A stretch of DNA of 64,000 nucleotides. Source: Filimonas sp. (GTDB lineage: Bacteria; Bacteroidota; Bacteroidia; Chitinophagales; Chitinophagaceae). The position numbers and the translations under genes were made by a program. The stretch lies in the NCBI GenBank assembly GCA_017306865.1, contig JAFKHH010000018.1:1-64000 (forward strand). Direction: 5' to 3'. The notes under the pieces are model-generated. The model did no database searches and was not told the origin of the DNA. It saw only the letters and a list, made by a program, of their open reading frames with translations. Of this stretch, positions 35,473 through 46,198 are shown piece by piece; within the stretch, counting starts at the first letter, position 1; each line of letters starts with the position of its first letter.

Positions 35473-36948
35473 ATGAAATCGAACAAACTAATACTTGGGC
35501 TGCTGATGTGCATGAGTACGGTTTTCTTCGCGTGCCAGAAGGGAATCAGTGACAATCCAAATCCAACCGACACTACCGGAACTAACTCGGGCACTCAATC
35601 AGATAAATTAAAGGACTCTGTGTACCTGTACACGAAGGAAGTGTATCTGTGGCACGCTGTAATACCTTCATACGCGCAGTTTAACCCTCGCGGTTACTCT
35701 GGCGCTACCGACCTGGAATCTGCTACCAATGTGCTGAATGCAATAAAGGCGTTGCAACCACTGGACCGTTACAGCTTTGTTGTTTCAAAAGAGCAATCTG
35801 ACGGTTTGCAGACAGGTGCATCCAAAGACTTTGGCTTCCTGGTGCAGGCTGCCGCTGCGGATTACGCTTACCCGATAGACTCTGTGTATTGGTATGTAAA
35901 CTATGTGCTGAAAAACTCTAATGCCGGCCTTGCGGGTGTGAAGAGGGGCTGGTATATCAGCAAGATCAATGGTACAGCGTTGGGTTACAACCAGAGTAGT
36001 GTGGACTTACTGAACAATACTTTTTTTGGAACAACATCCAGCGCAACATTTGAGTTTACCAAGAACGATGGCACTACTACATCTATGAACCTGACCACTT
36101 CCAGCTATGTGGCTAATTCTGTATTGTTCGATACCGTATATGCTTCTACAACAGGCCAGAATATAGGTTACCTGGTGTTCCACCAGTTCCTTGGGCAACC
36201 TTCGAGGACTGAACTGGCAAAGTCATTTGCTAAATTCCAGGCTGCGGGTGTAAACGAACTGATCGTGGACTTGCGCCTGAACCATGGTGGCTCTACAGAT
36301 ACTCAGGATACATTGGCTGACCTGATTGCGCCTAACAGTGCAAACAACCAGAAGATGTACACGTATATCTATAACGATTCTTTACAGGCTGGAAAGTTCC
36401 CACTGCTGAAAAATAAATTTGGCCTGGCGAATGCGCCGTCCAACATATTTGCACCTGCCCAGAACGTTGTCAACTTCCAAAAAGCAGGCTCTCTCAATCT
36501 TTCGCGTGTGGTTATGATCACTTCCCGCGAAACAGCATCTGCAAGTGAATTGCTGATCAATAACCTGCGTCCTTACATGACGGTAAAACTGGTTGGCGAT
36601 ACAACTTATGGTAAACCTGTAGGTTTCTTCCCGATAGATATTTACAATTTATCGATCTACCCTATTTCATTTAAAACAGTGAACAGTCAGAATAACGGCG
36701 ACTACTATACTGGCTTTGCGCCGGATAAGGTGCAGGCTGATGGTGTAAATAAAAACTGGGGCGACATTAATGAGCCTAGCTTGTATTCGTCGCTGAGCTA
36801 CCTCATTACAGGTTCTTATGGACGCTTTGCCAATGCGGATGCAGAAGGCAAAAGACAACTGGCAATACAAAAGCAATTTGCACCGCTGAATATGAAGATC
36901 AGCAATAACAGGTTTAGCGGGCAGTTTATAGAGAAGAAGTTGAGGTAG
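35473..36948 (+). CDS. S41 family peptidase, lipoprotein
   Basis: A 491-residue C-terminal-processing-type peptidase. The signal peptide ends VFFAC, making Cys21 the likely lipid-modified residue; a short Asn/Pro/Thr linker (DNPNPTDTTGTNSGTQ) follows. A PDZ-like segment lies around 140-190 (GLAGVKRGWYISKINGTALG). The S41 core has VDLRLNHGGSTDTQ and MITSRETASASELLINNL, where Ser356 is the probable nucleophile. Many Bacteroidota carry such exported S41 lipoproteins; the substrate is unknown. It is a single-gene unit with a strong terminator. Confidence 0.92.
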   Translation: MKSNKLILGLLMCMSTVFFACQKGISDNPNPTDTTGTNSGTQSDKLKDSVYLYTKEVYLWHAVIPSYAQFNPRGYSGATDLESATNVLNAIKALQPLDRYSFVVSKEQSDGLQTGASKDFGFLVQAAAADYAYPIDSVYWYVNYVLKNSNAGLAGVKRGWYISKINGTALGYNQSSVDLLNNTFFGTTSSATFEFTKNDGTTTSMNLTTSSYVANSVLFDTVYASTTGQNIGYLVFHQFLGQPSRTELAKSFAKFQAAGVNELIVDLRLNHGGSTDTQDTLADLIAPNSANNQKMYTYIYNDSLQAGKFPLLKNKFGLANAPSNIFAPAQNVVNFQKAGSLNLSRVVMITSRETASASELLINNLRPYMTVKLVGDTTYGKPVGFFPIDIYNLSIYPISFKTVNSQNNGDYYTGFAPDKVQADGVNKNWGDINEPSLYSSLSYLITGSYGRFANADAEGKRQLAIQKQFAPLNMKISNNRFSGQFIEKKLR

Positions 36949-36996
36949 AGGGGAGTATTGTTTAATTGATAAATTGTTGGCTTTTTATACCAGGTA

Positions 36997-37039
36997 AAAG
37001 AGGGGCTCACTTTAAAAGTGAGCCCCTCTTTGTTTTTTA
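36997..37039 (+). terminator. Terminator of S41 peptidase gene
   Basis: A 15- to 17-bp stem (AAAGAGGGGCTCACTT and its complement, 36997-37031) around TTAA, followed by TTTGTTTTTT. Confidence 0.93.
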
Positions 37040-37147
37040 TCATCCCAGTCTCCGACTGGGATGTAGCGGCATATCGACTCCGTCGGTAACGAGTGTCGAC
37101 AGAGACGACAGGAGTGCACGTACTAGTCAGGAGACTAGTACGATGAT
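37040..37147. repeat. CATCCCAGTCTCCGACTGGG repeat, uninterrupted copy
   Basis: The unit starts with the palindrome CATCCCAGT-CTCCG-ACTGGGATG. GTCGAC-type inverted words follow, and it ends with ACTAGT-CAGGAG-ACTAGT. A second copy at 40942-41515 has the same ends but is split by a 461-bp insertion; this copy is the intact reference. Confidence 0.85.
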
Positions 37148-37219
37148 ATAAAACTACTGGCGCAGGCCGCCTGGTCCATGCTAACGATGGAACGCTTTTT
37201 ATTCATGATTGCTTTTTTT

Positions 37220-37252
37220 AATCCTGGCAGGTATTGGAGGCCTGTCAGGATT
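37220..37252. repeat. AATCCTGGCAGG/CCTGTCAGGATT palindrome
   Basis: An inverted repeat with one G-T mismatch and a 9-nt loop in the 37148-37342 spacer. It belongs with 9743-9804 and 49861-49893. Nothing else is seen in this spacer. Confidence 0.65.
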
Positions 37253-37342
37253 TCTAGGTGAAAATTTTAGGATTTTAACAGTCTCATTCTGCTTCTACGA
37301 TTATATTTGAACAATTTCTCATGCAAACCCTATAGCCAACCT

Positions 37343-39748
37343 ATGGAGATTTTTTTAATTTTTATTGCCATTATTTTACTCTTTGTTATCATTAGTAAGT
37401 TGCCAGGCAAAAACAATGAGGTACTGCTAAACAAACTATATGACCAGGTCCGCTCACTGGAGCAGGAAATTGTACGTCTAAAAAAGTTACTGGAAAATAA
37501 TACTGCTGCAACTACAACATATTTGGAGAAGCCTCCGGTAGCAGAGAAACAGCAAGAGCATAAGCCAGAACCTGTTGTTACAAAACCGCCTGTGACTGAA
37601 ATACCAAAGGCTTCCGAGCAACAAGAGATCCTGGAAAAACCTAAACCTGCATCTTTGCCTCCCGTTTCTGCCGATATAACTCCTAAGCAAACAACTTCGC
37701 CAAAGATGCCGGAGCCTGAAGAAAGTTGGTTTAATAAATGGTTGAAAAATAATCCAGACATTGAAAAATTTATTGGAGAGAACCTGATCAATAAAATAGG
37801 CATTGCGATACTTGTATTGGGAATTGCCTTCTTTGTAAAGTATGCAATAGACCAGGAATGGATCAATGAAACTGGTCGTGTATGTATAGGATTTGTTTGT
37901 GGCGGCATCCTCGTTGGTCTTGCCCATCAGTTGCGTAAACAATATAGGTCATTCAGCTCCGTATTGCTGGGAGGCGGCCTGAGTGTATTCTATTTCACGG
38001 TTGCTTTTGCTTTTCACCAGTATCACTTGTTTAGTCAGTCCGCAGCATTTATTGCAATGGTGATTATTACGGCTTTTGGCGTTACATTCTCCCTTTTATA
38101 TGACCGTATAGAGCTGGCAATCTTAGCAACTATAGGAGGCTTTATTACACCTTTTCTTGTAAGTAATGGTGACGGCAACTACATTGTCCTTTTTTCATAT
38201 TTATGTATCCTGAATGCGGGCTTACTGGTATTAGCTTATTTCAAACAATGGCGCACGGTAAATTACCTGTCGTTCTTTTTCACATGCTTAATTTATGGAG
38301 GATGGATAGTCAGTAAAGCAGGCGCATCTTCTTTTGCATACATCGGTACTTTTATTTTCGGCGCTATCTTTTATGCTTTGTTCATTGCAATGAATGTAAT
38401 CAACAATGTTGCACGTAAAACACCATTCAAGGCATTGGATTTCATCATCCTTCTTTTTGTCAATCTCTCTTTTTTCGGAGCTGGGCTATTCTTATTACAG
38501 CAAGCAAATGCGGTACAGGCAAAAGGCTTGTTCACTGCTTCTCTCGCTGTGATCAATCTTGTGCTGAGTTATTTCTTCTTCAAAAAAACAACCGTTGACA
38601 AAACATTTATTTACCTGCTGATCGGGCTTACGTTAACGTTCATTTCGCTGGCTGCACCAATCCAATTACATGGTCATTGGATTACCTTATTCTGGGCAGC
38701 AGAAATGGTGGTTTTACTATGGCTTTTTCAGAAATCCAAAATTCAATTATTCAGATACACGTCGTTATTATTAACGTTCCTTACTATCGCAAGCTTGCTG
38801 ATGGACTGGAATAATGTGTATGGCAATTCCCTCTTAATACCTGTTATCCTGAATAAAGCCTGCATTACATCCATTGTGGTTGTAGCTGCATTATCTATCA
38901 CATCAAAGCTTTTATTAAATAAAGGAGAGGAAACATATATTAAAACATTACCCAGCCGGAATATTGGATTAATGTATATGGCAGTTGCCGTTATACTGGG
39001 CTATATAACAGGTGCGATTGAAGTTGTGTACCAGTTTAGCAACAGGATGCCGGACACAGGCATGTATTATATCTATCTTAGTATTTATACATTCAGTTTT
39101 ATTCTTTTGGTGCAATTCTTTTTAATGACTATCACAAAGGTTAAACAAGGATTTTTGTTATTATTATTTGCAATAGGTGTATTGCTATATCTCGCCGCAC
39201 TTCCTGCTACTTACAATATCTTGTTGGAGATATTGCAGTCGGGGAAACACCGGGGGCATTTCATCAGTTATATTATCAACATTGTTTTGTTTGGATTTTT
39301 GCTGTTGCAAAATGTCCGTATCGTTCGAAAGGGAGATTTCGATGCGGGGTTCACTACCTTCTTTACCATTGCATTTTCTTTATTTCTTGTGATCTTCTTT
39401 AGTGCAGAGATAAAAAACCTCTTTATCTGGTTCAGGTTTACAACCGCGGCCAATGTAGAGAATGACTTGCAGATCTTTATTAAAGCCGGCCTAAGCATAC
39501 TATGGGGACTAATCTCTTTCGCGATGATCTGGCTGGGTATGCGGCATAAATACAAACCTTTGCGCGTAACAGCTTTGGTTCTTTTTGGCATTACGTTATT
39601 CAAGCTATTCCTTGTTGATATACGGGATATAACCCCTGCCGGAAAGATCATTGCGTTTATTCTATTAGGCGTATTATTATTGATCATTTCATTTATGTAT
39701 CAACGTCTCAAAAAACTGCTGATAGATGATAAAACAGAAAATAGTTAA
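37343..39748 (+). CDS. DUF2339 polytopic membrane protein
   Basis: The 801-residue product starts best at 37343 (MEIFLIFIAIILLFVIIS), an immediate transmembrane helix; an upstream in-frame ATG at 37307 would add 12 polar codons. The order is helix, coiled coil (NEVLLNKLYDQVRSLEQEIVRLKKLLENN), Pro/Glu/Lys-rich linker (about 50-130), the segment WLKNNPDIEKFIGENLINKIGIAILVLGIAFFVKYAIDQEWI, and then roughly twenty membrane helices. This is the DUF2339 family; the function is not established. It overlaps the following DUF3999 gene by 23 bp, a conserved pairing. Confidence 0.9.
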   Translation: MEIFLIFIAIILLFVIISKLPGKNNEVLLNKLYDQVRSLEQEIVRLKKLLENNTAATTTYLEKPPVAEKQQEHKPEPVVTKPPVTEIPKASEQQEILEKPKPASLPPVSADITPKQTTSPKMPEPEESWFNKWLKNNPDIEKFIGENLINKIGIAILVLGIAFFVKYAIDQEWINETGRVCIGFVCGGILVGLAHQLRKQYRSFSSVLLGGGLSVFYFTVAFAFHQYHLFSQSAAFIAMVIITAFGVTFSLLYDRIELAILATIGGFITPFLVSNGDGNYIVLFSYLCILNAGLLVLAYFKQWRTVNYLSFFFTCLIYGGWIVSKAGASSFAYIGTFIFGAIFYALFIAMNVINNVARKTPFKALDFIILLFVNLSFFGAGLFLLQQANAVQAKGLFTASLAVINLVLSYFFFKKTTVDKTFIYLLIGLTLTFISLAAPIQLHGHWITLFWAAEMVVLLWLFQKSKIQLFRYTSLLLTFLTIASLLMDWNNVYGNSLLIPVILNKACITSIVVVAALSITSKLLLNKGEETYIKTLPSRNIGLMYMAVAVILGYITGAIEVVYQFSNRMPDTGMYYIYLSIYTFSFILLVQFFLMTITKVKQGFLLLLFAIGVLLYLAALPATYNILLEILQSGKHRGHFISYIINIVLFGFLLLQNVRIVRKGDFDAGFTTFFTIAFSLFLVIFFSAEIKNLFIWFRFTTAANVENDLQIFIKAGLSILWGLISFAMIWLGMRHKYKPLRVTALVLFGITLFKLFLVDIRDITPAGKIIAFILLGVLLLIISFMYQRLKKLLIDDKTENS

Positions 39749-40934
39749 CTGCCTGTTCGTGGCATTGCTGATGCCTGTCAGTAATTTCGCGCAATCATTC
39801 AAATACCAGGCAAGCCTTTCTCCTGCTACCAAAGATGGTTTCTATGCTATTACCATGATACCTGCCCTTACCGCCTATCTGCAGCCTGATTTCAGGGATC
39901 TGCGCCTGGTAAGTAAAGACGGGGTATTTGTACCCTATATCATTAAACAATCCACTTCTGCACCCGATCCGCAGGCACCATACAGGGCTTTTACTATTAT
40001 AAGCCAAAGCAGTTCGGATAGCATTACAACGTTATTGCTCGATAATGCTACAGCGCAGTCTATTGATAATATTTCCCTGGAAATAAATAATGCTTTTGCA
40101 GAACGCATAGCGAGCCTAAGTGGCAGCAATTCGCAAGCGCTTTGGTACACACTAATAGATCAATTTGCTATTAACCAACATTATAGCACAACCGGCAATA
40201 GCTATACTGAAAATATATCTGTGCCAACAAACAACTACAGGTATTTAAAGATTGTGATACATAACCAAAAGAATGATCCTTTAAACATTAGAAAGGCCGG
40301 AACATTTACCTCTACGTTGCCGGTAGCACTTTCCGACTTCCAGGAAAATCCACCTGTTCATTTTACGCAGAAGGATAGTGCAGGAAGCTCCTATTATTTC
40401 TTTTCTGAAAGCACCCCTTATATCATCGATAGGGTTACCGTTCGCGTAAAAGGGCCTAAATTCTTTTCCCGGGTCTTAACCATTTACACAAAAAACCATT
40501 CGGAAGATTATACCATCAAAACAGATAGTGTTTTTAACCTGGCCACACATTCGTTCAAGGAAGGTAAATGGATCTTCTCTGTGCAAAATGGAGATAACCC
40601 ACCATTGCAGATTAGCGGTGTTACTACTTCGCAGCGGGTTAATATCATTATCGCGTATCTCGAAAAAGATAAAACATACCACCTGGAAATGGGCAACGCT
40701 TCAGCCACAATTCCGGTGTATGATCTTGTACAGTTTGCGGATAGCATACCATCAAACCTGCCATCATTATCTATATCTGAAATAAATCCTAAAACAGGAA
40801 CGTCTTCTTCTGTACCCCCGTCTGGTTCTATCTGGAACAAAGCGTGGTTGTGGGTTATACTAGGCGCTATATTGATTTTGTTGTCTGTCTTTACCATAAA
40901 GCTGGTGAAGGAGATGAATGAGAAGAAAGGCTAA
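39726..40934 (+). CDS. DUF3999 protein, partner of DUF2339
   Basis: A 402-residue exported protein with a signal peptide (MIKQKIVNCLFVALLMPVSNFAQS), a large beta-rich periplasmic part and one C-terminal transmembrane helix (about 373-392, AWLWVILGAILILLSVFTIKLV) with a short basic tail. This matches DUF3999. Genes for DUF2339 and DUF3999 proteins are often adjacent, and the 23-bp overlap here indicates translational coupling. The two probably form one membrane complex; its role is unknown. Confidence 0.87.
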   Translation: MIKQKIVNCLFVALLMPVSNFAQSFKYQASLSPATKDGFYAITMIPALTAYLQPDFRDLRLVSKDGVFVPYIIKQSTSAPDPQAPYRAFTIISQSSSDSITTLLLDNATAQSIDNISLEINNAFAERIASLSGSNSQALWYTLIDQFAINQHYSTTGNSYTENISVPTNNYRYLKIVIHNQKNDPLNIRKAGTFTSTLPVALSDFQENPPVHFTQKDSAGSSYYFFSESTPYIIDRVTVRVKGPKFFSRVLTIYTKNHSEDYTIKTDSVFNLATHSFKEGKWIFSVQNGDNPPLQISGVTTSQRVNIIIAYLEKDKTYHLEMGNASATIPVYDLVQFADSIPSNLPSLSISEINPKTGTSSSVPPSGSIWNKAWLWVILGAILILLSVFTIKLVKEMNEKKG

Positions 40935-40941
40935 CGGTTAT

Positions 40942-41515
40942 CATCCCAGTCTCCGACCTACTGTGTACCCACATCTTTGTCAATAAAATAGAGCCGGAGG
41001 CTCGGCAGAACGGTAGTATATAAACGTAAAAACAACAGAGCTCCGGAGGAGCGACAGCACCTTTTGCTATATTCAAATAGATTCTGTCGCCGCTCTGCGG
41101 CTCTTTTCTTATAATTATTCATGGCTACCATTCTGCCGAGCCTCCGCTCTATTGAGATCACAAGTATTACAATCATTACGCTTTTAAAAACAGGTAACAG
41201 GAAAAATAGGTCGCATACCTACGGCATGCCGAAGCCTGTGTATTTGAGTTGCTACCAATATCTGATCCTTACAGGATCATAGCCAGATTCTATAAAATCG
41301 TTGTATTGCAGGCGCAGATCCCATAGGGATCAAACATCGGTAGCATATATATTATCAAGTTCTCTCGCATGCCGTAGGTATGCCACCTGTAGATAAAAGA
41401 TGTGGGTACACAGTAGGTCTCCGACTGGGATGTAGCGGCATATCGACTCCGTCGATAATAGGTGTCGACAGAGTCGACGAGAGTATGCGTACTAGTCAGG
41501 AGACTAGTACGATGA
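40942..41515. repeat. CATCCCAGTCTCCGACTGGG repeat, interrupted copy
   Basis: The copy has the same ends as 37040-37147 (ATCATCCCAGTCTCCGA... and ...ACTAGTACGATGA). It is split after its TCTCCGA by the insertion at 40957-41417 and resumes at 41418. Confidence 0.85.
40957..41417. mobile_element. 461-bp MITE-like element with 22-bp TIRs
   Basis: The ends are perfect inverted repeats of 22 bp (left starts CCTACTGTGTACCCACATCT; right ends with its complement). They are flanked by a direct TCTCCGA (40950-40956 and 41418-41424), a 7-bp target duplication. The matching empty site is at 37040-37147. Inside are two further inverted pairs: GGAGGCTCGGCAGAA near 40996-41010 with its complement near 41134-41150, and GCATACCTACGGCATGC at 41213-41229 with its complement at 41367-41383. 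GCTCCGGAGGAGC and GATCC/GGATC palindromes are also present. No transposase ORF fits, so it is non-autonomous. Confidence 0.8.
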
Positions 41516-41518
41516 AAT

Positions 41519-41548
41519 AGAAAAGGTGCTTTTGCAAGCACCTTTTCT
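41519..41548. terminator. Terminator downstream of secA
   Basis: A 13-bp perfect stem AGAAAAGGTGCTT/AAGCACCTTTTCT with a TTGC loop, 22 bp past the secA stop. Confidence 0.85.
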
Positions 41549-41570
41549 ATTTTATTGACAAATGACGTGA

Positions 41571-44500
41571 TTATAAATCTCTACCATGACATTGTTTGTA
41601 TTTTTTACCGCTACCGCAAGGGCAAGGGTCATTGCGGCCAATCTTCGGGCCTACTTTTACCGGCTCCTGTTTAGGTGCATTGGACGGATCGAAATAGTCA
41701 TTTTCATTTGCTGCGTAGTCGCTACCGGCAGCATCTATTTCGTCTTTGTTTGCGCGCATCTGGCTCAGGTCGGTTTTCTGCTCACGGCCTTCGCGAATCT
41801 CGTCTTCCTGCTCTACAGGTATAGCTGCATGGCTCAGGAAGTTTACGATGTCTTTGTTTACACCGCTATCCATCTGCTTGAACAGCATGTACGCTTCGCC
41901 TTTATATATCACCAATGGATCTTTCTGTTCATAGTACGCAGTCTGCACACTTTGTTTCAGATCATCCATAGAGCGCAGGTGCTCTTTCCATGCATCATCA
42001 ATAAAGCCTAACGCGATCGTTCTTTCCAGTGAGGAAACCAGTTCTGCGCCATTTGTTTGTAACGTCTTATCGAGGTTAGACAGTACCTGTATGCCTCTTC
42101 TGCCATCAGTGAATGGCACCACTACGTTTTCAATATGTGCGCCTTGTGTCTGGCGGATATTGCTGAATACAGGCAGTGCATTTTCCATCAGTTCCTGTCT
42201 ACGGCGCTGATAGTTAGCATACGCTTCTGCATAAAGCCTGTTTGCCAGGTCGCTTGTATTTGTTTTTACAAAGTCGTCTGCATTGATTGTTGTATCCAGG
42301 CCAAAGTTTACGATCACTTCCAGTTTGAATCCTTCAAAGTCATTGTTCTCTTTGAATGTATTTACTAAACCTTCTGCTACATCATAGAATGCGTTGTCAA
42401 GGTCTAATGCAAGACGGTCACCAAACAATGCGTGGCTACGTTTTGTGTACACCACAGTACGTTGTTTGTTCATCACATCATCATATTCCAGCAAACGCTT
42501 ACGAATGCCAAAGTTGTTCTCTTCTACTTTTTTCTGCGCACGTTCAATGCTCTTTGTGATCATGCTGTGCTGGATTACTTCACCTTCTTTGTAGCCGGCA
42601 AAGTCCATCACTTTTGCAATACGCTCGCTGCCGAACATACGCATCAGGTCATCTTCCAGTGAAACAAAGAACATAGAAGAACCCGGATCACCCTGACGGC
42701 CTGCACGACCACGTAACTGCCTGTCTACACGACGGCTTTCGTGACGTTCTGTACCGAGGATAGCCAAGCCACCTGCTTCTTTTACGCCAGGTCCAAGTTT
42801 GATATCCGTACCGCGGCCCGCCATGTTGGTTGCAATAGTTACAGCACCTGCAAAGCCTGCTTCTGCTACCACTTGTGCTTCACGCGCGTGTTGTTTTGCA
42901 TTCAGTACGTTGTGTGGTATTTGTTTTTGGCGCAGCATACGGCTGATCAGTTCACTCACTTCTACAGAAGTAGTACCTACCAGTACCGGGCGGCCAGCAT
43001 TACGCAGCTCTTCTACTTTATCTATTACTGCACCGTATTTTTCACGTTTGGTTTTAAACACCATATCGTGTTCGTCCTTACGGATTGCAGGAATGTTTGT
43101 CGGAATAGAAACTACATCCAGTTTGTAGATGTCCCACAACTCTGCAGCTTCTGTTTCCGCAGTACCGGTCATACCAGCCAGCTTGTGATACATACGGAAG
43201 TAGTTCTGTAAAGTAACTGTAGCGTATGTTTGAGAAGAAGCCTCGATCGTTACATTTTCTTTTGCTTCAATCGCCTGGTGCAAACCGTCTGAATAACGGC
43301 GTCCATCAAGGATACGGCCAGTCTGCTCATCTACGATCTTAACTGCACCATCCATTACCACATACTCTACGTCTTTATCAAATAAAGTATATGCTTTCAG
43401 CAACTGCTGTACGGTATGGATACGGTCAGCTTTTACAGCATATTCATTTAACAATGCTTCTTTACGGTGTAGTTTTTCTTCTGTAGAAAACGCTGTATTC
43501 GTATCGATCGCAGCGAGGTCAACAGAAATGTCAGGGATCACAAAGAAGTTAGGGTCTTCACCCGCACCTGTGATCAGATGAATACCTTTATCCGTTAATT
43601 CTACAGAGTTATTTTTCTCATCTATGTAGAAGTACAATTCAGCATCTGCCTTTGGCATTTCACGTTGCTGATCTGCCAGGTAATAGTTTTCTGATTTTTG
43701 TAAGCGCTGGCGTACACCTGGCTCACTCAGGAATTTGATAAGGGCACTTGTCTTAGGCAAACCACGGTGTGCACGGAAGAGTGCGAGGCCGCCATCTTTC
43801 GGATCGTCGTTACCTTCACCCAATTTCTTTTTCGCTTCGTTCAGGAACTGGTTCACTACACGCTTCTGCGCGTCTACCAGTTTATCTATACGTGGTTTTA
43901 ATTCGAAGAATTGTTCTGTATTATCACTGTGCCCAACAGGACCAGAGATGATCAATGGTGTACGCGCATCATCAATCAATACGCTATCCACCTCATCCAC
44001 CATTGCGAAATGGTGTTTGCGTTGTACCATTTCATCCGGGTTGTGCACCATGTTATCACGCAGGTAGTCAAAACCAAATTCGTTGTTTGTACCATACGTA
44101 AGGTCTGCCTGGTAAGCGTTGCGACGTGCTGCAGTATTCGGCTGATGTTTGTCAATACAATCTACACGCAAGCCCAACCATTCAAATATCGGCCCGTTCC
44201 ACTCACTATCGCGTCGTGCCAGGTAGTCATTCACCGTTACGATGTGTACACCTTCTCCCGGCAATGCATTCAGGTAAGCAGGTAGTGTAGATACCAATGT
44301 TTTACCCTCACCAGTTGCCATTTCGGCAATCTTACCCTGGTGCAATACGGTACCACCGATCAACTGCACGTCGTAATGTACCATGTTCCAGGTAACCGTA
44401 ATGCCGGCAGCAGACCAGGTATTTTTGAAAATCGACTTGTCACCATCTATTGTCACATAATCTTTTTTCACACCCAGGTCACGATCCAGGTCTGTAGCTG

Positions 44501-44894
44501 TAGAAACTACTTCCGGGTTTTCCTTAAAGCGGCGTGCTGTTTCTTTGATCACAGCAAATGCCTCAGGCAATATTCTTTCGAGGATCTCTTCTATTTTTTT
44601 GTCGCGGTCTTTTTTCAGTTTATCTACTTCGTTGTAGATCGTATCTTTCTGTTGCGTGTCGTTAGTATCCAGTGCTTCAGCCTGCTGTTTTTTTGCAGTT
44701 ATTTCTTCATCTATAGATTTCAGATGTTCTTTGATGCGCTGTCTGAACTCTACAGTTTTACCCCTAAGCTCATCGTTGGAGATGCTTTGGTATTGCTGAA
44801 AGTATTGGTCTACCTGACCTACGATCGGCGTCAGTTGCTTCACGTCTTTTTCCGACTTATTGCCTCCTAAGAGCTTGCTTAAAAAACCTAACAT
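41571..44894 (-). CDS. secA: Preprotein translocase ATPase SecA
   Basis: An 1107-residue SecA, the motor that drives unfolded preproteins through SecYEG at the inner membrane. Walker A is [11 protein letters not shown] (GEGKT at 195-199). The DEAD-box equivalent is [20 protein letters not shown]. The second motor domain holds [15 protein letters not shown] and [16 protein letters not shown]. The C-terminal zinc motif [18 protein letters not shown] (SEC-C) contacts SecB or ribosomes. The protein is about 200 residues longer than E. coli SecA; the extra length is spread through insertions, such as the Lys/Asp-rich helical stretch at about 60-105. It has its own strong promoter. Confidence 0.98.
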   Translation of the reverse strand: MLGFLSKLLGGNKSEKDVKQLTPIVGQVDQYFQQYQSISNDELRGKTVEFRQRIKEHLKSIDEEITAKKQQAEALDTNDTQQKDTIYNEVDKLKKDRDKKIEEILERILPEAFAVIKETARRFKENPEVVSTATDLDRDLGVKKDYVTIDGDKSIFKNTWSAAGITVTWNMVHYDVQLIGGTVLHQGKIAEMATGEGKTLVSTLPAYLNALPGEGVHIVTVNDYLARRDSEWNGPIFEWLGLRVDCIDKHQPNTAARRNAYQADLTYGTNNEFGFDYLRDNMVHNPDEMVQRKHHFAMVDEVDSVLIDDARTPLIISGPVGHSDNTEQFFELKPRIDKLVDAQKRVVNQFLNEAKKKLGEGNDDPKDGGLALFRAHRGLPKTSALIKFLSEPGVRQRLQKSENYYLADQQREMPKADAELYFYIDEKNNSVELTDKGIHLITGAGEDPNFFVIPDISVDLAAIDTNTAFSTEEKLHRKEALLNEYAVKADRIHTVQQLLKAYTLFDKDVEYVVMDGAVKIVDEQTGRILDGRRYSDGLHQAIEAKENVTIEASSQTYATVTLQNYFRMYHKLAGMTGTAETEAAELWDIYKLDVVSIPTNIPAIRKDEHDMVFKTKREKYGAVIDKVEELRNAGRPVLVGTTSVEVSELISRMLRQKQIPHNVLNAKQHAREAQVVAEAGFAGAVTIATNMAGRGTDIKLGPGVKEAGGLAILGTERHESRRVDRQLRGRAGRQGDPGSSMFFVSLEDDLMRMFGSERIAKVMDFAGYKEGEVIQHSMITKSIERAQKKVEENNFGIRKRLLEYDDVMNKQRTVVYTKRSHALFGDRLALDLDNAFYDVAEGLVNTFKENNDFEGFKLEVIVNFGLDTTINADDFVKTNTSDLANRLYAEAYANYQRRRQELMENALPVFSNIRQTQGAHIENVVVPFTDGRRGIQVLSNLDKTLQTNGAELVSSLERTIALGFIDDAWKEHLRSMDDLKQSVQTAYYEQKDPLVIYKGEAYMLFKQMDSGVNKDIVNFLSHAAIPVEQEDEIREGREQKTDLSQMRANKDEIDAAGSDYAANENDYFDPSNAPKQEPVKVGPKIGRNDPCPCGSGKKYKQCHGRDL

Positions 44895-45047
44895 AGATAA
44901 TTATTGTTTTAGGGTGACGCCTGAGTGTTGATGCTAACACTTTATACCGCCCTTCTTTTTACGATTATTTTTCCAGTCAAAAACAATGCAATCAATAGCT
45001 TACTAGCCAAATTGGCAGCTTAAATTCCTGAAAGATGCCAAAGGTAA

Positions 45048-45078
45048 CAAAAGTAAGTGTACGGGAAGCACGAACAAA
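45048..45078 (-). promoter_or_regulatory. Promoter of secA
   Basis: On the minus strand TTTG (45075-45078) lies 19 nt from TACTTTTG (45048-45055), a perfect match. A second -7 box, TACCTTTG (45039-45046), directly follows. The implied secA leader is about 140 nt. Confidence 0.75.
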
Positions 45079-45185
45079 AAAGAGGATTTTTCTTAACGGA
45101 ATCTTCTTAAAATTTGTGTTTATATGGTAAAAAATGATATTGTAAGACAAAGCTTGTATCTTCCGCGAAAATAAGCCCCGGTAAA

Positions 45186-45632
45186 ATGAAGCATTTTCTT
45201 TTATCTGTTTCCATTTTAATCACATTATCCGCCAGTGCCCAATCCTCAACAGATTCTGTCAAATCTGTAATTACAGGCTTCTTTACTGCATTGAAAAATA
45301 GCGATGGTGTGGCATTAAAAGCTTATTTCACTGATAGTGCTATTTTACAAACCATTGATACCAAAAGTGGTACGCCAAGGGTTAAAACCGACACGCCGGC
45401 AGGCTTTGCGGCCATGGTAAGCCGGATGCCGCAAGGTGTAGCTGATGAGCGCATTACGTTCGATGTGGTGAAGATAGACGGCGACTTGGCTTCTGTATGG
45501 ACGCCATACCAGTTTTACCTGCGGGATAAGCTGAATCATTGTGGTGCTAATTCGTTTCAACTGGTGCGGACCGGCGGTTTATGGAAAATTCAATACATAA
45601 TAGACACGCGAAGAAAAGATTGCCAACAATAA
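45186..45632 (+). CDS. Exported NTF2-like protein (DUF4440 type)
   Basis: A 148-residue protein with a signal peptide (MKHFLLSVSILITLSASAQSS). A SnoaL/DUF4440-like NTF2 fold follows: VKSVITGFFTALKNSDGVALKAYF at the start and DLASVWTPYQFYLRDKLNHCGANSFQLVRTGGLWKIQYIIDTRRKDC at the end. The fold forms a cone-shaped pocket used by many unrelated enzymes and binding proteins, so no activity can be given. It is divergent from secA and followed by a clear terminator. Confidence 0.85.
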   Translation: MKHFLLSVSILITLSASAQSSTDSVKSVITGFFTALKNSDGVALKAYFTDSAILQTIDTKSGTPRVKTDTPAGFAAMVSRMPQGVADERITFDVVKIDGDLASVWTPYQFYLRDKLNHCGANSFQLVRTGGLWKIQYIIDTRRKDCQQ

Positions 45633-45720
45633 AATGGATGGCATTTAAATAACGGATATTATCAATCACTTTTTTTTCTGCACCGCTTTGCGGTGATTTC
45701 ACCAAGTACCAACCAAAAGA

Positions 45721-45749
45721 AAGAGCCGGTTTATCCGGCTCTTTTCTTT
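45721..45749 (+). terminator. Terminator after NTF2-like gene
   Basis: A 9-bp stem AAGAGCCGG/CCGGCTCTT with a TTTAT loop, followed by TTCTTT; A-rich on the upstream side. Confidence 0.85.
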
Positions 45750-45835
45750 ATGCCTTACGCGTGTTGTCCAGGCTATAATTGGTATTTTCTTTCCTTGTTA
45801 TCCGAGTATGTTTAGGAGATCATCAGTTGCCAGCT

Positions 45836-45912
45836 CTCGTTTGTCTACCGACGGTCTTACTTTTTGTCTTGATACAAAAAGTAATCAAAAAAATCAAGGC
45901 TCCAGAAAAGCT
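45836..45912. repeat. Dispersed hairpin repeat, copy 3 (truncated)
   Basis: It shares TTGTCTACCGACGGT, an 11-bp hairpin (45857-45867 / 45874-45884) and CAAGGCTCCAGAAAAGC with copies 1 and 2, then diverges completely after AAAAGCTGAG. The rest of 45913-46198 shows no gene; CAATTAAAC-type words lie at its right end. Confidence 0.8.
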
Positions 45913-46198
45913 GAGACGGGGACTCTCCCCCTATTTTGAAACCATTCTTTTTTGTTTACAATTCTTTCTGGGAAAGGTTTACAGACAACCATCTATTGAT
46001 TTTACGTGCACAACAATGATTTTCTTTCTGACATCCTCATCTTTCCCGTCACTTAGGCTGCCCAACTGGCCATCGCCCACTTCCATCTGCCGAAGCGGTT
46101 GTTATCTCTGCATCGCTATCCTTTCCGGATCCTGTCGCACTGCGTTTTTAAAAACGTATTTCTAAAAACAATTTAACCATATAACAATTAAACAATTT

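Noticed and set aside
42135-44870. Many plus-strand ORFs opposite secA
   Set aside because: They are shadows of the secA frame with Cys/Phe/Tyr-rich, non-protein-like composition.
44895-45185. Riboswitch or secM-like leader upstream of secA
   Set aside because: The roughly 140-nt leader has no recognisable riboswitch core and no arrest-peptide ORF; only the promoter boxes are supported.
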